From: Candidatus Bathyarchaeia archaeon
GTDB taxonomy: Archaea; Thermoproteota; Bathyarchaeia; Bathyarchaeales; Bathycorpusculaceae
Assembly: GCA_038880555.1 (NCBI GenBank)
Contig: JAVZRN010000002.1
Location: 124,001-188,000 of the forward strand
Length of the DNA: 64,000 bases
Reading direction: 5' to 3'
Shown here: one piece after another, positions 27,317 through 36,582 of the stretch
How the letters are laid out: every line of letters begins with the position of its first letter
Numbering within the stretch: position 1 is the first letter of the stretch
Translations under genes and position numbers: made by a program
The notes under the pieces: generated by a model
Told to the model about the DNA's origin: nothing
Databases searched by the model: none
The model's input: the letters and a program-made list of their open reading frames with translations, nothing else

Positions 27317-30300
27317 ATGAAAAGCAAAACATTGGCAGTAGCAATGATTCTAATAATTTTCCTAAGTTCTACGGCGATATTGGTTCCGATTAAATCGTCG
27401 AAAGCCAACAGATCTGTAATACGTGTATTATTTGATCAGGATGTCGCTTGGGCGCATGTCAATGTTGAAGAGTACGTCGACTTTATCAAGTGGACTATTG
27501 ATTTAAATGAAAATAGCGCCTATCTAAATAACCCCGTTGCCGGAATCGTTGTAATAATAGGCCTAGGCAGTGAAATTAAATTCCAAATACATAATAATGA
27601 CGGAATCGACCCTCACTATTCATATGGAACATGGCTGATCAGTTACTATGAAAATGGATGGCGTACTGGCAGCCCATATTATGCGAATTATCCATTGCCA
27701 GATGGCATAACTGCCACTGGCGGTAGAAGCAAAAGCGAAAATCCACAGATGGTTTTCACGGTTACTATAGATAAGTCTTACTTGTCAAATGAGTTTAAGT
27801 GGGCTGTTTACTTCAAAGGCGGCAGTGGTGGCAGAACCTTTTTCCCTCCAGACTTCTCATGGTACGATACAGACACCAGTGACATGGCTACTGCCAAATA
27901 TCTTATTCTAGGCGGCGCTGTTGCCACGCTGGCCAAAGCTGTCGGGACCAACGCGCAATTTTATTGGGGAAGTGGATGCTGGGCTGCAGTTTTGGGACAG
28001 AAATTCGAAATATACATTGACCCAACGCTTCCTCCATTCGACGCTCTAGGCGCTTTCAAAATAGATGATATAGCCAGCATATCATACCACACTAATACTC
28101 CACATCCAATTACCGGCACAACTCCACATAACTTCTACATAATAATATACACAAAGCCTGACGGTATTGATGATCACGGCTGGTATGGATACAAACTAAT
28201 CGGTGAACCATACTTCTCCAAAAACCTTAACGCTCCGGCTAATCAATGGAATAGGTGGAGTACAGATGCGGATACAAACCAGCTTACCTTCTTTGACCCA
28301 GACACCATAGGCTTTTACGGGTTCTATGGCCAACCAACGCTTCAAGACATCCAAGCCGGCCCAATAAACTGGCACAACTATTATTCTGGATGCCCTGAAA
28401 CAAATATCGACTACGGAGTTGAAGTTGTAAAGTACATTTCTTTCCAAACAGCAACCGGTTGGATGAACGTTTTTCAAGGCTGCATAGACGCAATAACCAT
28501 AGCATTAAAAGATGGAACAACGGTCTCAATTGACCTTGAAGGTTTTGCAAGCGAGGTATGGGTGGATGACGACTGGGCTAGCTTGCCTCCAGGCTACGAG
28601 GTTGAACCGGGCAAATTTATAGGTTATAATGCTTTCGCAAAAATACAAGATGGAATCAATGCGGTACTCGCTGAGGGCGTGGTGCATGTATATCCCGGAG
28701 AATACGTGGAACAGTTGGTTATCAACAAAAACTTAAGCCTAGAAGGGATGACCGGAGCTAAAATAGTGGCTCCAGACATTCGAAGTACGTTTACAATTCC
28801 AGAGTCTAGTGCTGTATTTGATCCAATAATATTTGCTTATGGTTCTTTAAGCGGAACCGAAACAATCAGTGTAACCATTAAAGGTTTTGAAATAGACGGC
28901 GGGAATAAAGCTGCCAGCAGCTATCGCTATGTTGGAATATTATGCCGCAATATTAAGTCTGGCACCGTATCAAACTGTGTCATTTATAGCATGTACCCGC
29001 CCTCTGGAAAAGGAAGCGGTCCTCAAACATTTGGCATTCTAGTCTACGGAGATTCAGAAGCAACTATCGAATACAACGAAGTCCGGGACTTTAGCCGCGG
29101 CGGCATAGGCGTTTTAGGCGATGCTGGTCCAAATGTTGATCCACACGCTATTGTCCAAGAGAACACTGTTTTTGGAAATGGTTTTGAACCGGAAACTGGA
29201 TGGTGGGCTGAAAACGGCATACAAATAGCATATGGCGCAACTGCACATGTTTTAGGCAACGATGTTTTCAATTGCACCGTCAACAATCCATACTGGTCGG
29301 CAACCGGAATACTTGTCGTTGACACAAGCGATGTGATTGTTGAAAACAACTATGTTGAAGGCTGCGACATTGGCATAAGCGCCGCAGACTTCCCCGGATC
29401 AATTTATGGGTCTCCATGGGATTATCACGCCTTGTCAAATGTCCTCATCAAGGGCAACACGCTCTTTAATAATACATGGCAAGTGGACATATCAAATGAT
29501 GCGAAAAATGTCACACTCATCTGCAACAACATATTAAATGCTGTAGAAGACGGAATAGATGTGTGGAGCTATCCAAACGCTGGAGTCGCACCAACAGACA
29601 TTAAGATTAATTATAACAACATCATAGGCAGCGGCACATATGGTTTATGGGTAAGTGAAGACGTGACAGAACCTGTTGACGCACGCTATAACTGGTGGGG
29701 TGACCCGACGGGGCCATACCACCCAACATTAAACCCAACAGGATTAGGAGACGAAGTGAGCGGCAACGCCAACTTCAAGCCATGGCTACTAACAGAAAAA
29801 GTTCCACCACTAGTTCATGATGTCGCTATATTGGATGTTGTCCCCTCAGCTATCAGAGTGGTGTCCGGGGCAACAATACAAGTTAACGTGAAAGTTAAAA
29901 ACGAGGGGAACACCTATGAAACCTTTAATGTTTCGCTATACTATGACGGCAACATGATAGACACATATACAATAATTGACATGATTCCAGGGTCAACCGA
30001 AACGCTGACGTTTAGTTGGGATACTTCTGGAGTACCCTACGGCACCTACACATTGAAAGCCGAAGCAACCGTAGTTCCTGGAGAGACAGACACAGAAGAC
30101 AACGTTTTTGTCGATGGGATAGTGAGAATCGGACCTGAAGCCATAATCAAGGTTGAGCCACCATTGTACGAAGCCCAGCTACTAAACAAGACATTCCAGG
30201 TTAACGTGACCATCAACAACCTATGGGAAGGCTGGAGGGCTATATTTGTCCAATTCAGACTTCTTTACAACCGAACGCTTCTGCAAGTTGTTGATATTGC

Positions 30301-30823
30301 CGAGGGAACTTTTATGAGGCAAGCCGGAGAAACGTTCTTGGTTTATTATGATGAGTATCATCCACGCTACGGGTGGAACGTTGTTGTTGGTATTTTACTT
30401 CTACCAAACGCTACGGGTTATTGGAATACTTTCCCAAGCGGAAGCGGCGTTCTAGCGACTATAACGTTCAGAACAATTTATCAAGAACGAGGCTATAGTG
30501 TAATAGGAGGCTACATCAAACAACCATTAACATGCAACTTGACGCTGGCAAACACTCTGATACTTGACGAGGATGTAGAGGAGATACCGCACACTAAAGA
30601 AAGCGGATTATACAAAATTTACCCAACAAACATAGCGGATTTCAACTTCGATTACTACGTTGACGGCAAGGACATATCTATGGCTGCAAGGTCTTTCGGT
30701 TCCTATCCAGGTCATCCAAGATGGAATCCACAATTTGATATCAATGAAGACAAAACAGTAGACGGTAAAGATTTAACAATTGTGGCGCGCAACTTTGGCT
30801 GGACACCGACATACGACCCATAA
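27317..30823 (+). CDS. Secreted beta-helix/CARDB/cohesin-like/dockerin protein, 1168 aa
   Basis: Signal peptide (1-30), then about 380 residues of unrecognised domain. A right-handed beta-helix of NosD/pectate-lyase-like repeats follows (about 415-830), starting AKIQDGINAVLAEGVVHVYPGEYVE and ending in ARYNWWGDPTGP. A CARDB domain (about 834-945) comes next, then a cohesin-like domain (about 947-1095, FVQFRLLYNRTLLQVVDI and GSGVLATITF). A type I dockerin closes it (about 1112-1168) with loops DFNFDYYVDGKD and DINEDKTVDGKD. It should bind calcium and a partner cohesin outside the cell; whether the helix binds or cleaves polysaccharide is unknown, and no catalytic residues are identified. Confidence 0.85.
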   Translation: MKSKTLAVAMILIIFLSSTAILVPIKSSKANRSVIRVLFDQDVAWAHVNVEEYVDFIKWTIDLNENSAYLNNPVAGIVVIIGLGSEIKFQIHNNDGIDPHYSYGTWLISYYENGWRTGSPYYANYPLPDGITATGGRSKSENPQMVFTVTIDKSYLSNEFKWAVYFKGGSGGRTFFPPDFSWYDTDTSDMATAKYLILGGAVATLAKAVGTNAQFYWGSGCWAAVLGQKFEIYIDPTLPPFDALGAFKIDDIASISYHTNTPHPITGTTPHNFYIIIYTKPDGIDDHGWYGYKLIGEPYFSKNLNAPANQWNRWSTDADTNQLTFFDPDTIGFYGFYGQPTLQDIQAGPINWHNYYSGCPETNIDYGVEVVKYISFQTATGWMNVFQGCIDAITIALKDGTTVSIDLEGFASEVWVDDDWASLPPGYEVEPGKFIGYNAFAKIQDGINAVLAEGVVHVYPGEYVEQLVINKNLSLEGMTGAKIVAPDIRSTFTIPESSAVFDPIIFAYGSLSGTETISVTIKGFEIDGGNKAASSYRYVGILCRNIKSGTVSNCVIYSMYPPSGKGSGPQTFGILVYGDSEATIEYNEVRDFSRGGIGVLGDAGPNVDPHAIVQENTVFGNGFEPETGWWAENGIQIAYGATAHVLGNDVFNCTVNNPYWSATGILVVDTSDVIVENNYVEGCDIGISAADFPGSIYGSPWDYHALSNVLIKGNTLFNNTWQVDISNDAKNVTLICNNILNAVEDGIDVWSYPNAGVAPTDIKINYNNIIGSGTYGLWVSEDVTEPVDARYNWWGDPTGPYHPTLNPTGLGDEVSGNANFKPWLLTEKVPPLVHDVAILDVVPSAIRVVSGATIQVNVKVKNEGNTYETFNVSLYYDGNMIDTYTIIDMIPGSTETLTFSWDTSGVPYGTYTLKAEATVVPGETDTEDNVFVDGIVRIGPEAIIKVEPPLYEAQLLNKTFQVNVTINNLWEGWRAIFVQFRLLYNRTLLQVVDIAEGTFMRQAGETFLVYYDEYHPRYGWNVVVGILLLPNATGYWNTFPSGSGVLATITFRTIYQERGYSVIGGYIKQPLTCNLTLANTLILDEDVEEIPHTKESGLYKIYPTNIADFNFDYYVDGKDISMAARSFGSYPGHPRWNPQFDINEDKTVDGKDLTIVARNFGWTPTYDP

Positions 30824-30838
30824 ACATGAATACCTCCC

Positions 30839-30858
30839 CATTTTTTTAATTATTTTTT
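30839..30858 (+). terminator. T-rich terminator after 1168-residue protein gene
   Basis: CCCC is followed by A and two long T-tracts (T7 then T6) just after the stop codon, a typical archaeal T-tract terminator. Confidence 0.5.
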
Positions 30859-30907
30859 AATAGAAGCGCCTTAAGGTCAACTAAATAATCTGATTTTGCT
30901 TGGGAAC

Positions 30908-30920
30908 AATTTTTATATTG
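30908..30920 (+). promoter_or_regulatory. TATA box of thioredoxin/CcdA fusion gene
   Basis: ATTTTTATATTGG lies about 30 bp upstream of ATG 30944, which implies a leaderless or near-leaderless transcript. Confidence 0.45.
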
Positions 30921-30943
30921 GTCAACTTTGCAGAATTATTTGA

Positions 30944-32674
30944 ATGAAAATGAGATTTCAATTATTTTTAACAACATCAATTCTTGTTGGCGTGTTTATA
31001 CTCGCCTTCCCTAGGCCTGCCCTATCTAATCCTACAGTTCTTGTAGAATTTCTGTTTTACGACAATTTTTGTCTCTATTGTCCAACGCAGCAAATTTACT
31101 ATCAAGTCTATGTACATAACAGCCGTGTGATCGATAATATTCAGCGAGATTATGGAGACAATGTTTTAATTAACCGCATTTACTGGGCGTCTGCGGAAGG
31201 GCATGAAAAAATGGAATTATACAATCTTGGTTCATCAGACTGGAATACTATAGTTGTTAATGGAGAGGTGATTTTGAAAGGCGGCGATAAATTTGTTGAT
31301 GAAGTTTTCTTAAGAAGTGTTATTGATTCTTACTTGGCTTTGGAGCATGATGTTGCTATATTAGATGTTCTGCCCGACACCCGTAACATCGTAGTCGGGG
31401 AAACTTTAAACCTAAACGTTATCGTTACAAACAAAGGAAAACAATCTGAGTCTTTCACTATAAAGATTTATTTCAATGAAACTTTCGTCGGAACACTTTT
31501 TATTGATTTGTTGGAACCAAATGCTACACAGACGTTCCGTTTTTATTTAAATACTGCTGGATTTTCTGAAGGATTTTATTCCCTATGTGTTTATATCCCT
31601 CCAGTTCAAAGCGAAACCAATACTGTTGACAATACATATTTGGCTGGAATGGTGGAGCTTAAAGCTCAAAATGCAAGTCACACCATTATTCATGATCTAG
31701 CCGTAGTTTTGTCGGCCCCTTTTAAATCGGTAGTAAACCAGGAACAAATTAACATAACGGTAACTATGAAAAACTTTGGGAACGTTGCTGAAAATTTTAC
31801 GCTAAAAGTTTTTTTAAATGAATCACTTATTAAAGAAATGAATTTTTATAATTTAGGTCCGGGCGCGAGTTTTTCCGAAACGCTTATTTTATATACTTAT
31901 GGCTGGATCAGCGGGAACTATGTTATCAGAGCTTATGTGAAATCAGCTGAAAATGAGCTGGATGAGAGCAACAATGAATTTTCATATGTGATAAATTTTT
32001 TGAAGCGTTCTGACACTAGGTTGGATTTCACAGTTAACGTTTTATTGGCTTTTGTTTTTGGCTTTTTTGAGACTTTTTCTCCGTGTTTGTTGGTATTATT
32101 GTCGATGATTCTTAGTTATACGATTGGAGAGGCTGTAAGCTTTAGGGAAGGTTTTTTGAAAGTTATACTTTTTGGGATTGGTTTTGTTTTTGCAGGGTTG
32201 ATCGTTAGTTTAGTAACTTTTTCTTTGTTCCTTTCGCTTCCTTTTCAAAACTTATTAACTTTGGCGGTATGCGTTTTTGCTGTACTGTTTGGACTTGACA
32301 TGGTGGGTTTTGATCTTGTAAGTTTTTTCAGAGTTAAGAGTGAGAAAAAAGTCTTGCTTCAAAGGATAGCAAGGAAATATGTCAAAAAACATTTGGGAAT
32401 TGTAATGTTGGGATTTATTTTTTACTTTCTTGATCCATGTATTGCCCCGTTCTTTTTTGCTGTTGCACCGTTAGCAATTAATGTTAATTTTGTGTTGATA
32501 GTTGTGGCGTTTTGTTTGGGAGTTATGCTTCCTTTTGTGGGGATTGGGGTTTTTACTGGTTCAATATCGAAATTTGTCAGGAGTGCATATAGGCACAAGT
32601 TTAAACTTCGGGTTGTGAGTGGATTAATCCTTATTTGTTATTCAATTTACATAACGATTTGCTATTTAATTTGA
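30944..32674 (+). CDS. Thioredoxin-like / CARDB / CARDB / CcdA-DsbD-type membrane fusion
   Basis: 576 residues. Signal peptide (1-28), then an extracytoplasmic thioredoxin-like domain (about 30-135) with C43-L-Y-C46. Two CARDB domains (about 140-245 and 252-350) follow, then six or so membrane helices (about 360-576) resembling CcdA/DsbD: cysteine in FSPCLL of the first helix and in LDPCIAP of a later one. CcdA/DsbD proteins pass electrons from cytoplasmic thioredoxin across the membrane; here the receiving domain is fused on a CARDB stalk. It may keep secreted Cys-containing proteins reduced or isomerise their disulfides; this is inference. Confidence 0.8.
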   Translation: MKMRFQLFLTTSILVGVFILAFPRPALSNPTVLVEFLFYDNFCLYCPTQQIYYQVYVHNSRVIDNIQRDYGDNVLINRIYWASAEGHEKMELYNLGSSDWNTIVVNGEVILKGGDKFVDEVFLRSVIDSYLALEHDVAILDVLPDTRNIVVGETLNLNVIVTNKGKQSESFTIKIYFNETFVGTLFIDLLEPNATQTFRFYLNTAGFSEGFYSLCVYIPPVQSETNTVDNTYLAGMVELKAQNASHTIIHDLAVVLSAPFKSVVNQEQINITVTMKNFGNVAENFTLKVFLNESLIKEMNFYNLGPGASFSETLILYTYGWISGNYVIRAYVKSAENELDESNNEFSYVINFLKRSDTRLDFTVNVLLAFVFGFFETFSPCLLVLLSMILSYTIGEAVSFREGFLKVILFGIGFVFAGLIVSLVTFSLFLSLPFQNLLTLAVCVFAVLFGLDMVGFDLVSFFRVKSEKKVLLQRIARKYVKKHLGIVMLGFIFYFLDPCIAPFFFAVAPLAINVNFVLIVVAFCLGVMLPFVGIGVFTGSISKFVRSAYRHKFKLRVVSGLILICYSIYITICYLI

Positions 32675-32700
32675 GGGCATTTGGCATTGTTTGAAGCGAT

Positions 32701-32973
32701 TCACTTTTGTATTCTTATTGATAAGATGTTTAGGTAGGCTAGACCCAACCGGTCTAGGTTTTGAAGTAGGTATTCTTTTGCTACTTCATATGGCACGTTT
32801 CTCCCTATTACGATGCAGCTTAGTCCGTATTTTGGTCTTGTTCTGAATTTTGGTTGTATTATGTCTGGGTCGATGTTATGCTTTTTAACTACTTTTATTC
32901 TGTAGCGTTCTATGCCGTGGATCCTGCATTTAGCCTCTATTAAGAGGCTTGCCACTCTCTTTCTCCTCCTCAA
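32701..32973 (-). CDS. Hypothetical protein, 90 aa
   Basis: Not recognised. A basic, soluble protein with a mixed alpha/beta prediction (SLLIEAKCRIHGIERYRIKV). It starts with TTG 32973, whose bases overlap the stop of the upstream 128-residue gene by 4 bp, so the two form a translationally coupled pair. It is convergent with the thioredoxin/CcdA fusion gene. Confidence 0.55.
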   Translation of the reverse strand: MRRRKRVASLLIEAKCRIHGIERYRIKVVKKHNIDPDIIQPKFRTRPKYGLSCIVIGRNVPYEVAKEYLLQNLDRLGLAYLNILSIRIQK

Positions 32974-33356
32974 ATTTTTATTTCATTAAGTATTTTATTT
33001 ACGTTTCGCCAAAACTCTCTTGTAAACTCTATGTATTTTTCTTCTGTTTTTAGTCTTTTTAGGAGGAAGTATCCTCCGCCGAACATTGTTGCTAGTAGTG
33101 GGGGGATTTTGTATTCGCTTCTTTCTTTTTTGTTTTCTATTCTTATTGAGAAGTTGTTTGGGTTTCCGTGGATTTGGATAGCTATGTCACCTTCTATTCC
33201 GTATTTTGGTGAGTTCGTGGCTATTATCAAATACCCTTCTTCTTCTTGATAGACTGTTAAGTCAAAGTCTTCTCTCTCCAAAAATTTTGTTATTTCTTCT
33301 GTTAGGGTTTGGATGCTTATATTTTGGCTAGTCCAGCTTTTTTGCATAATTACCAC
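32970..33356 (-). CDS. Hypothetical protein, ~125-128 aa
   Basis: Not recognised. A small alpha/beta protein: helices at both ends (LTEEITKFLEREDFD, EFWRNVNKILNEIKI) and central strands (GYLIIATNSPKYG, DIAIQIHGNPNNFSIRIEN). GTG 33356 and ATG 33347 are both possible starts; a CATATAAT element about 20 bp upstream of the ATG favours a leaderless ATG. It is the first gene of the pair with the 90-residue protein. Confidence 0.55.
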   Translation of the reverse strand: MVIMQKSWTSQNISIQTLTEEITKFLEREDFDLTVYQEEEGYLIIATNSPKYGIEGDIAIQIHGNPNNFSIRIENKKERSEYKIPPLLATMFGGGYFLLKRLKTEEKYIEFTREFWRNVNKILNEIKI

Positions 33357-33397
33357 TTTAAAATTATATGTATGTCCGGCTTTAATTAAGGTTGACG

Positions 33398-33877
33398 CTA
33401 TTCGTATGTGATTATATCTTCATCCTTAAGCCAGAGGGTTACGTCTCCTTCCGATTCGTCTGATCTTATGTGCAATTTTATTGAATATCCATTTGCTTTT
33501 TTATATAATTGTATTTGATATTGGAGTTCTATTTCGAAGTGTTCCTCTGTTCCGTTTTTTATTTCAGCACGCCAATAGTTCTCATAGTTTATTGGTAAAC
33601 CTGTTATTGCGAAGTTATGGGCGTCTCCACTTACCGGTTTTACTGTCAGGGATAGCGATTGTATCCTTACAACATTTTGTGACACTCTTGTGCCAAATGC
33701 AGAAACGTCTAGGAATTGGAAGTATTCGTTTGGGTCTTTTTTGGGGTTTGTTGTGTTTTCCGTTCGTTGACGGATGGTTGATATTGTGATTATTGTAACC
33801 ATCACGGCTATTATGGACGCTATTGCGATCTTTCTTTTTGAATATGCCCTTTTTCCCCCTTTTGTTTTGGTTTTCAT
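33398..33877 (-). CDS. Hypothetical membrane-anchored protein, 159 aa
   Basis: A positively charged N-terminus (KTKTKGGKRAYSKRK) followed by one membrane helix (about 17-36) and about 120 extracytoplasmic residues of predicted beta structure (HFEIELQYQIQLYKK, YSIKLHIRSD). This gives a single-pass N-in/C-out topology. No family recognised. Its first 104 bp overlap a reading frame on the opposite strand. Confidence 0.5.
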   Translation of the reverse strand: MKTKTKGGKRAYSKRKIAIASIIAVMVTIITISTIRQRTENTTNPKKDPNEYFQFLDVSAFGTRVSQNVVRIQSLSLTVKPVSGDAHNFAITGLPINYENYWRAEIKNGTEEHFEIELQYQIQLYKKANGYSIKLHIRSDESEGDVTLWLKDEDIITYE

Positions 33878-34202
33878 TTTGGTTTTCCTGGCGTGTGGTG
33901 CTGTTGTTTTCGGAAATATTCAAATAGGAGTTGGGGCATATTTTTGTTGTGGTGTGAGTTTGTATCCTTTAGATCAGAAGTGGTTTTGGCAGCTTTTCTT
34001 TATCCTTTTAGTTGCTATTTTGGCTCCGCTTATAGTTTTTTATATTGTTATGGTTTTTGCTCCGTACGCGATAGTTGTTGTTTTGGTTGCCGCTGTTTTT
34101 GTTTGGGTTATTTTTAGGAGTTATATGCGATGGATCAGTACGGAGAAAGAAAAAAGCCAGAATGGGGCTGGTTCTGGAGGCGAGTCTGAACCTTCTAAGT
34201 GA
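33774..34202 (+). CDS. Possible small membrane protein, up to 142 aa
   Basis: The frame encodes three to four hydrophobic segments followed by a polar tail (STEKEKSQNGAGSGGESEPSK). The part before 33877 is antisense to the convincing 159-residue gene and may not be translated. A TTG at 33879 (107 residues) or GTG at 33954 (82 residues, two helices) would avoid the overlap. No family is recognised; the charged, non-hydrophobic C-terminal tail is the best evidence of real coding. Confidence 0.4.
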   Translation: MVDIVIIVTITAIMDAIAIFLFEYALFPPFVLVFILVFLACGAVVFGNIQIGVGAYFCCGVSLYPLDQKWFWQLFFILLVAILAPLIVFYIVMVFAPYAIVVVLVAAVFVWVIFRSYMRWISTEKEKSQNGAGSGGESEPSK

Positions 34203-34229
34203 AGGTTTTCACTAGAACTTTTTTCCGTA

Positions 34230-34241
34230 AGAATTAAATAT
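34230..34241 (+). promoter_or_regulatory. TATA-like element of the dockerin-tagged binding protein gene
   Basis: GAATTAAATATC is about 55 bp upstream of ATG 34292, leaving a roughly 30-nt leader with AAAGGGGAG at 34276-34284. Confidence 0.45.
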
Positions 34242-34291
34242 CTGCTTACCTTTTAGAAGTATTGCGGAAAAGGTTAAAGGGGAGAAAGAAA

Positions 34292-36499
34292 ATGGATAAG
34301 CGAATACTTATAGCTGCAGCGTTGGGTATGCTGATGGTCTTTTCGACGTTCGCTTCTGCAAGCGCTATGCCACCAATAAATGAGAAGATGCACCTTATAG
34401 TTGCTACCATCGAAGGTGCACCACCTGAAACTGTTGACCCTGCATGGTGCTATGATACGGCAAGCGCAGAACTAATATTCAACGTTTATGACACGTTGGT
34501 AACTTTTGATGGAGAACACATGGACGTCTATCTGCCGTCAATAGCAACAGAATGGAAGATTGAGAATATTACTGGCACGGTTAGCCCGGAAGGTCTACCT
34601 TGGTATTTCAGGTACACATTTAAAATTAGGACAGGTGTAAAGTTCTACAACCTCTCAGGCGAAGTCGATACACTTACGCCAGAGGATGTTGAGTACAGCT
34701 TTGAAAGGGCTATGGTTCAGGATAGGGATTCTGGCCCGGTGTGGATGCTTTATGAGCCTTTGCTGAACACTTGGGGCGCCTTCGGACTGTTGTCACCAGA
34801 GTATGGTGGGGAGGGCGAATATGATGCTGTGACTGTTGGCAAGATGATTGATCACGCTGTTGAGTCAAACGCCACCCACGTATGGTTTAACTTGGCCTTT
34901 CCAGGTGCATATCTGCCTTTCATGCAGATTCTCGCCCAGTCATGGTCCAGCATAATGAGCAAGGAATGGATAATCAGCCTTGGCAGGAATGACTGGAACG
35001 GAGAATGGGGTGATTACACGGACTGGATAAACTACCACAACCCAGAACTGTCGCCACTAGACGACCCAGCCCAAGGCGGCCCAGCGATGTGCGGCACAGG
35101 CCCATTCATACTCGAAACACTCTCATACACAGACGAGTATTGGACGGTGGTCCGAAACACCAACTATTGGCGCGGCTGGCCAGCAGACTTTCCAAAGCTT
35201 GGTGCAACAAAGCCAGCAGGCTATGTTGATAGGCTAACTGTAACATGGCACTACACATGGGAAGCTAGGCGTGACATGTTCTTAAACGGACAAATTGACT
35301 TCTGCGCCGTGCCAAGAATGTACCTGGGTGAAATGTACCTAGACACGGCAAAGACAAAGCTGAAGCCAGGGATAAGATGCATATACCCACTGCCCATACT
35401 GGCAGTGGACGGCGTATTCTTTACATTCAACGTTACAACGGCCTCACCATATGGCAAAGTTTATCCATGGGGTTCAGGCTTCCACAGGGATGGCATACCA
35501 GCAGACTTCTTCGGCAACCCAGACTGGGGTATACACGTTAGAAAGGGATTTGCCTACGCCTTCGACTACAACAGATTCCTACAAGAAGCCTACCTAGGTG
35601 AGGCAATAGCACCAGCAACAGCCATTATTCCAGGCTTGCCATGCTATGATCCAACAGTCAAAGGCTACACATATGACATTAACAAGGCTTTCCAAGAATT
35701 TAGCCAAGTTCCAGGACTACTTACTACAGGTTTCTCGATAGTATTAGTGTACAACACTGGAAACATTCCAAGGCAGAAGGCCTGCGAAATAATTAGAGAC
35801 GGTCTCGAAGCAATAGACACATTAGAAGGCCCAGAAGACAAAATCACGGTAACCATAACCAACGTAGATTGGAGGACCTATCTAAGGGCATGTCTCTACC
35901 ATCAAGCGGCGCTCTTTGTCATAGGGTGGCTGGCTGACTATCCAGACCCCCACAACTTCGCCTTCGCCTTCTACTACAGCCACGGAGCCTTCGGCGCATG
36001 GCAACTGTACCACAACCCAGTAATGGACGAGCTAATCGAGGAAGCTATTGCCACTCCCGACTGGCCGACAAGATGCGCACTATACCGTCAAATAGCATTA
36101 TTAGCAGTCCAAGACTGCCCAAGCTTCCCAATAGACCAAGCCATTGGCAGACACTTCGAGCGTTCATGGGTTGTAGGCTGGTACTACAACCCAATCTATC
36201 CAGGCGTTTACGCCTACAACCTCTGGAAATGGTACTACATACCCCACGCCCTACAAGACACAACACCAGAACACCCAATAAACAACCACCTACCCTACGA
36301 CGTCAACTATGACGGCACAGTCGACGGCAAAGACATAGCAGTAGCCTCAAAAGCCTTCGGCTCAGACCCAGGCCCACCAGTCCACCCAAGATGGTGCTAC
36401 AGAGCAGACGTCAACAACGACAGAATCTGCGACGGCAAAGACCTATCCCTCATCAGCAGAAACTTCGGAAAAACAAGCCCAGTATGGACTCCTACGTAA
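34292..36499 (+). CDS. Peptide-type ABC solute-binding protein (SBP_bac_5) with C-terminal dockerin
   Basis: About 735 residues. Signal peptide (MDKRILIAAALGMLMVFSTF...), no lipobox cysteine and no C-terminal membrane helix. The body is a family 5 solute-binding protein (Dpp/Opp): VDPAWCYDTASAELIFNVYDTL, VEYSFERAM, GTGPFILET, VRKGFAYAFDYNRF and IGWLADYPDPHNF. Residues about 675-735 form a type I dockerin with loops DVNYDGTVDGKD and DVNNDRICDGKD. ATG 34292, with AAAGGGGAG 7 bp upstream, is preferred over TTG 34262. The dockerin probably replaces a membrane anchor by docking to a cohesin-bearing surface protein. Confidence 0.9.
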   Translation: MDKRILIAAALGMLMVFSTFASASAMPPINEKMHLIVATIEGAPPETVDPAWCYDTASAELIFNVYDTLVTFDGEHMDVYLPSIATEWKIENITGTVSPEGLPWYFRYTFKIRTGVKFYNLSGEVDTLTPEDVEYSFERAMVQDRDSGPVWMLYEPLLNTWGAFGLLSPEYGGEGEYDAVTVGKMIDHAVESNATHVWFNLAFPGAYLPFMQILAQSWSSIMSKEWIISLGRNDWNGEWGDYTDWINYHNPELSPLDDPAQGGPAMCGTGPFILETLSYTDEYWTVVRNTNYWRGWPADFPKLGATKPAGYVDRLTVTWHYTWEARRDMFLNGQIDFCAVPRMYLGEMYLDTAKTKLKPGIRCIYPLPILAVDGVFFTFNVTTASPYGKVYPWGSGFHRDGIPADFFGNPDWGIHVRKGFAYAFDYNRFLQEAYLGEAIAPATAIIPGLPCYDPTVKGYTYDINKAFQEFSQVPGLLTTGFSIVLVYNTGNIPRQKACEIIRDGLEAIDTLEGPEDKITVTITNVDWRTYLRACLYHQAALFVIGWLADYPDPHNFAFAFYYSHGAFGAWQLYHNPVMDELIEEAIATPDWPTRCALYRQIALLAVQDCPSFPIDQAIGRHFERSWVVGWYYNPIYPGVYAYNLWKWYYIPHALQDTTPEHPINNHLPYDVNYDGTVDGKDIAVASKAFGSDPGPPVHPRWCYRADVNNDRICDGKDLSLISRNFGKTSPVWTPT

Positions 36500-36509
36500 T
36501 CTAGTTAAA

Positions 36510-36533
36510 CCCCCATTTTTTATTTTATTTTCT
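36510..36533 (+). terminator. T-rich terminator after the binding-protein gene
   Basis: CCCCC-A-T6 followed by two more T-runs directly downstream of the stop. It separates the binding-protein mRNA from the permease operon. Confidence 0.5.
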
Positions 36534-36541
36534 CCTCGTCA

Positions 36542-36553
36542 AGCTTAAATATT
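36542..36553 (+). promoter_or_regulatory. TATA box of the dppBCDF-cohesin operon
   Basis: GCTTAAATATTC lies about 35 bp upstream of ATG 36583, so the permease operon has its own promoter with a short leader. Confidence 0.5.
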
Positions 36554-36582
36554 CAGCTCGCATCTACCACTTTTGAAGCGCT

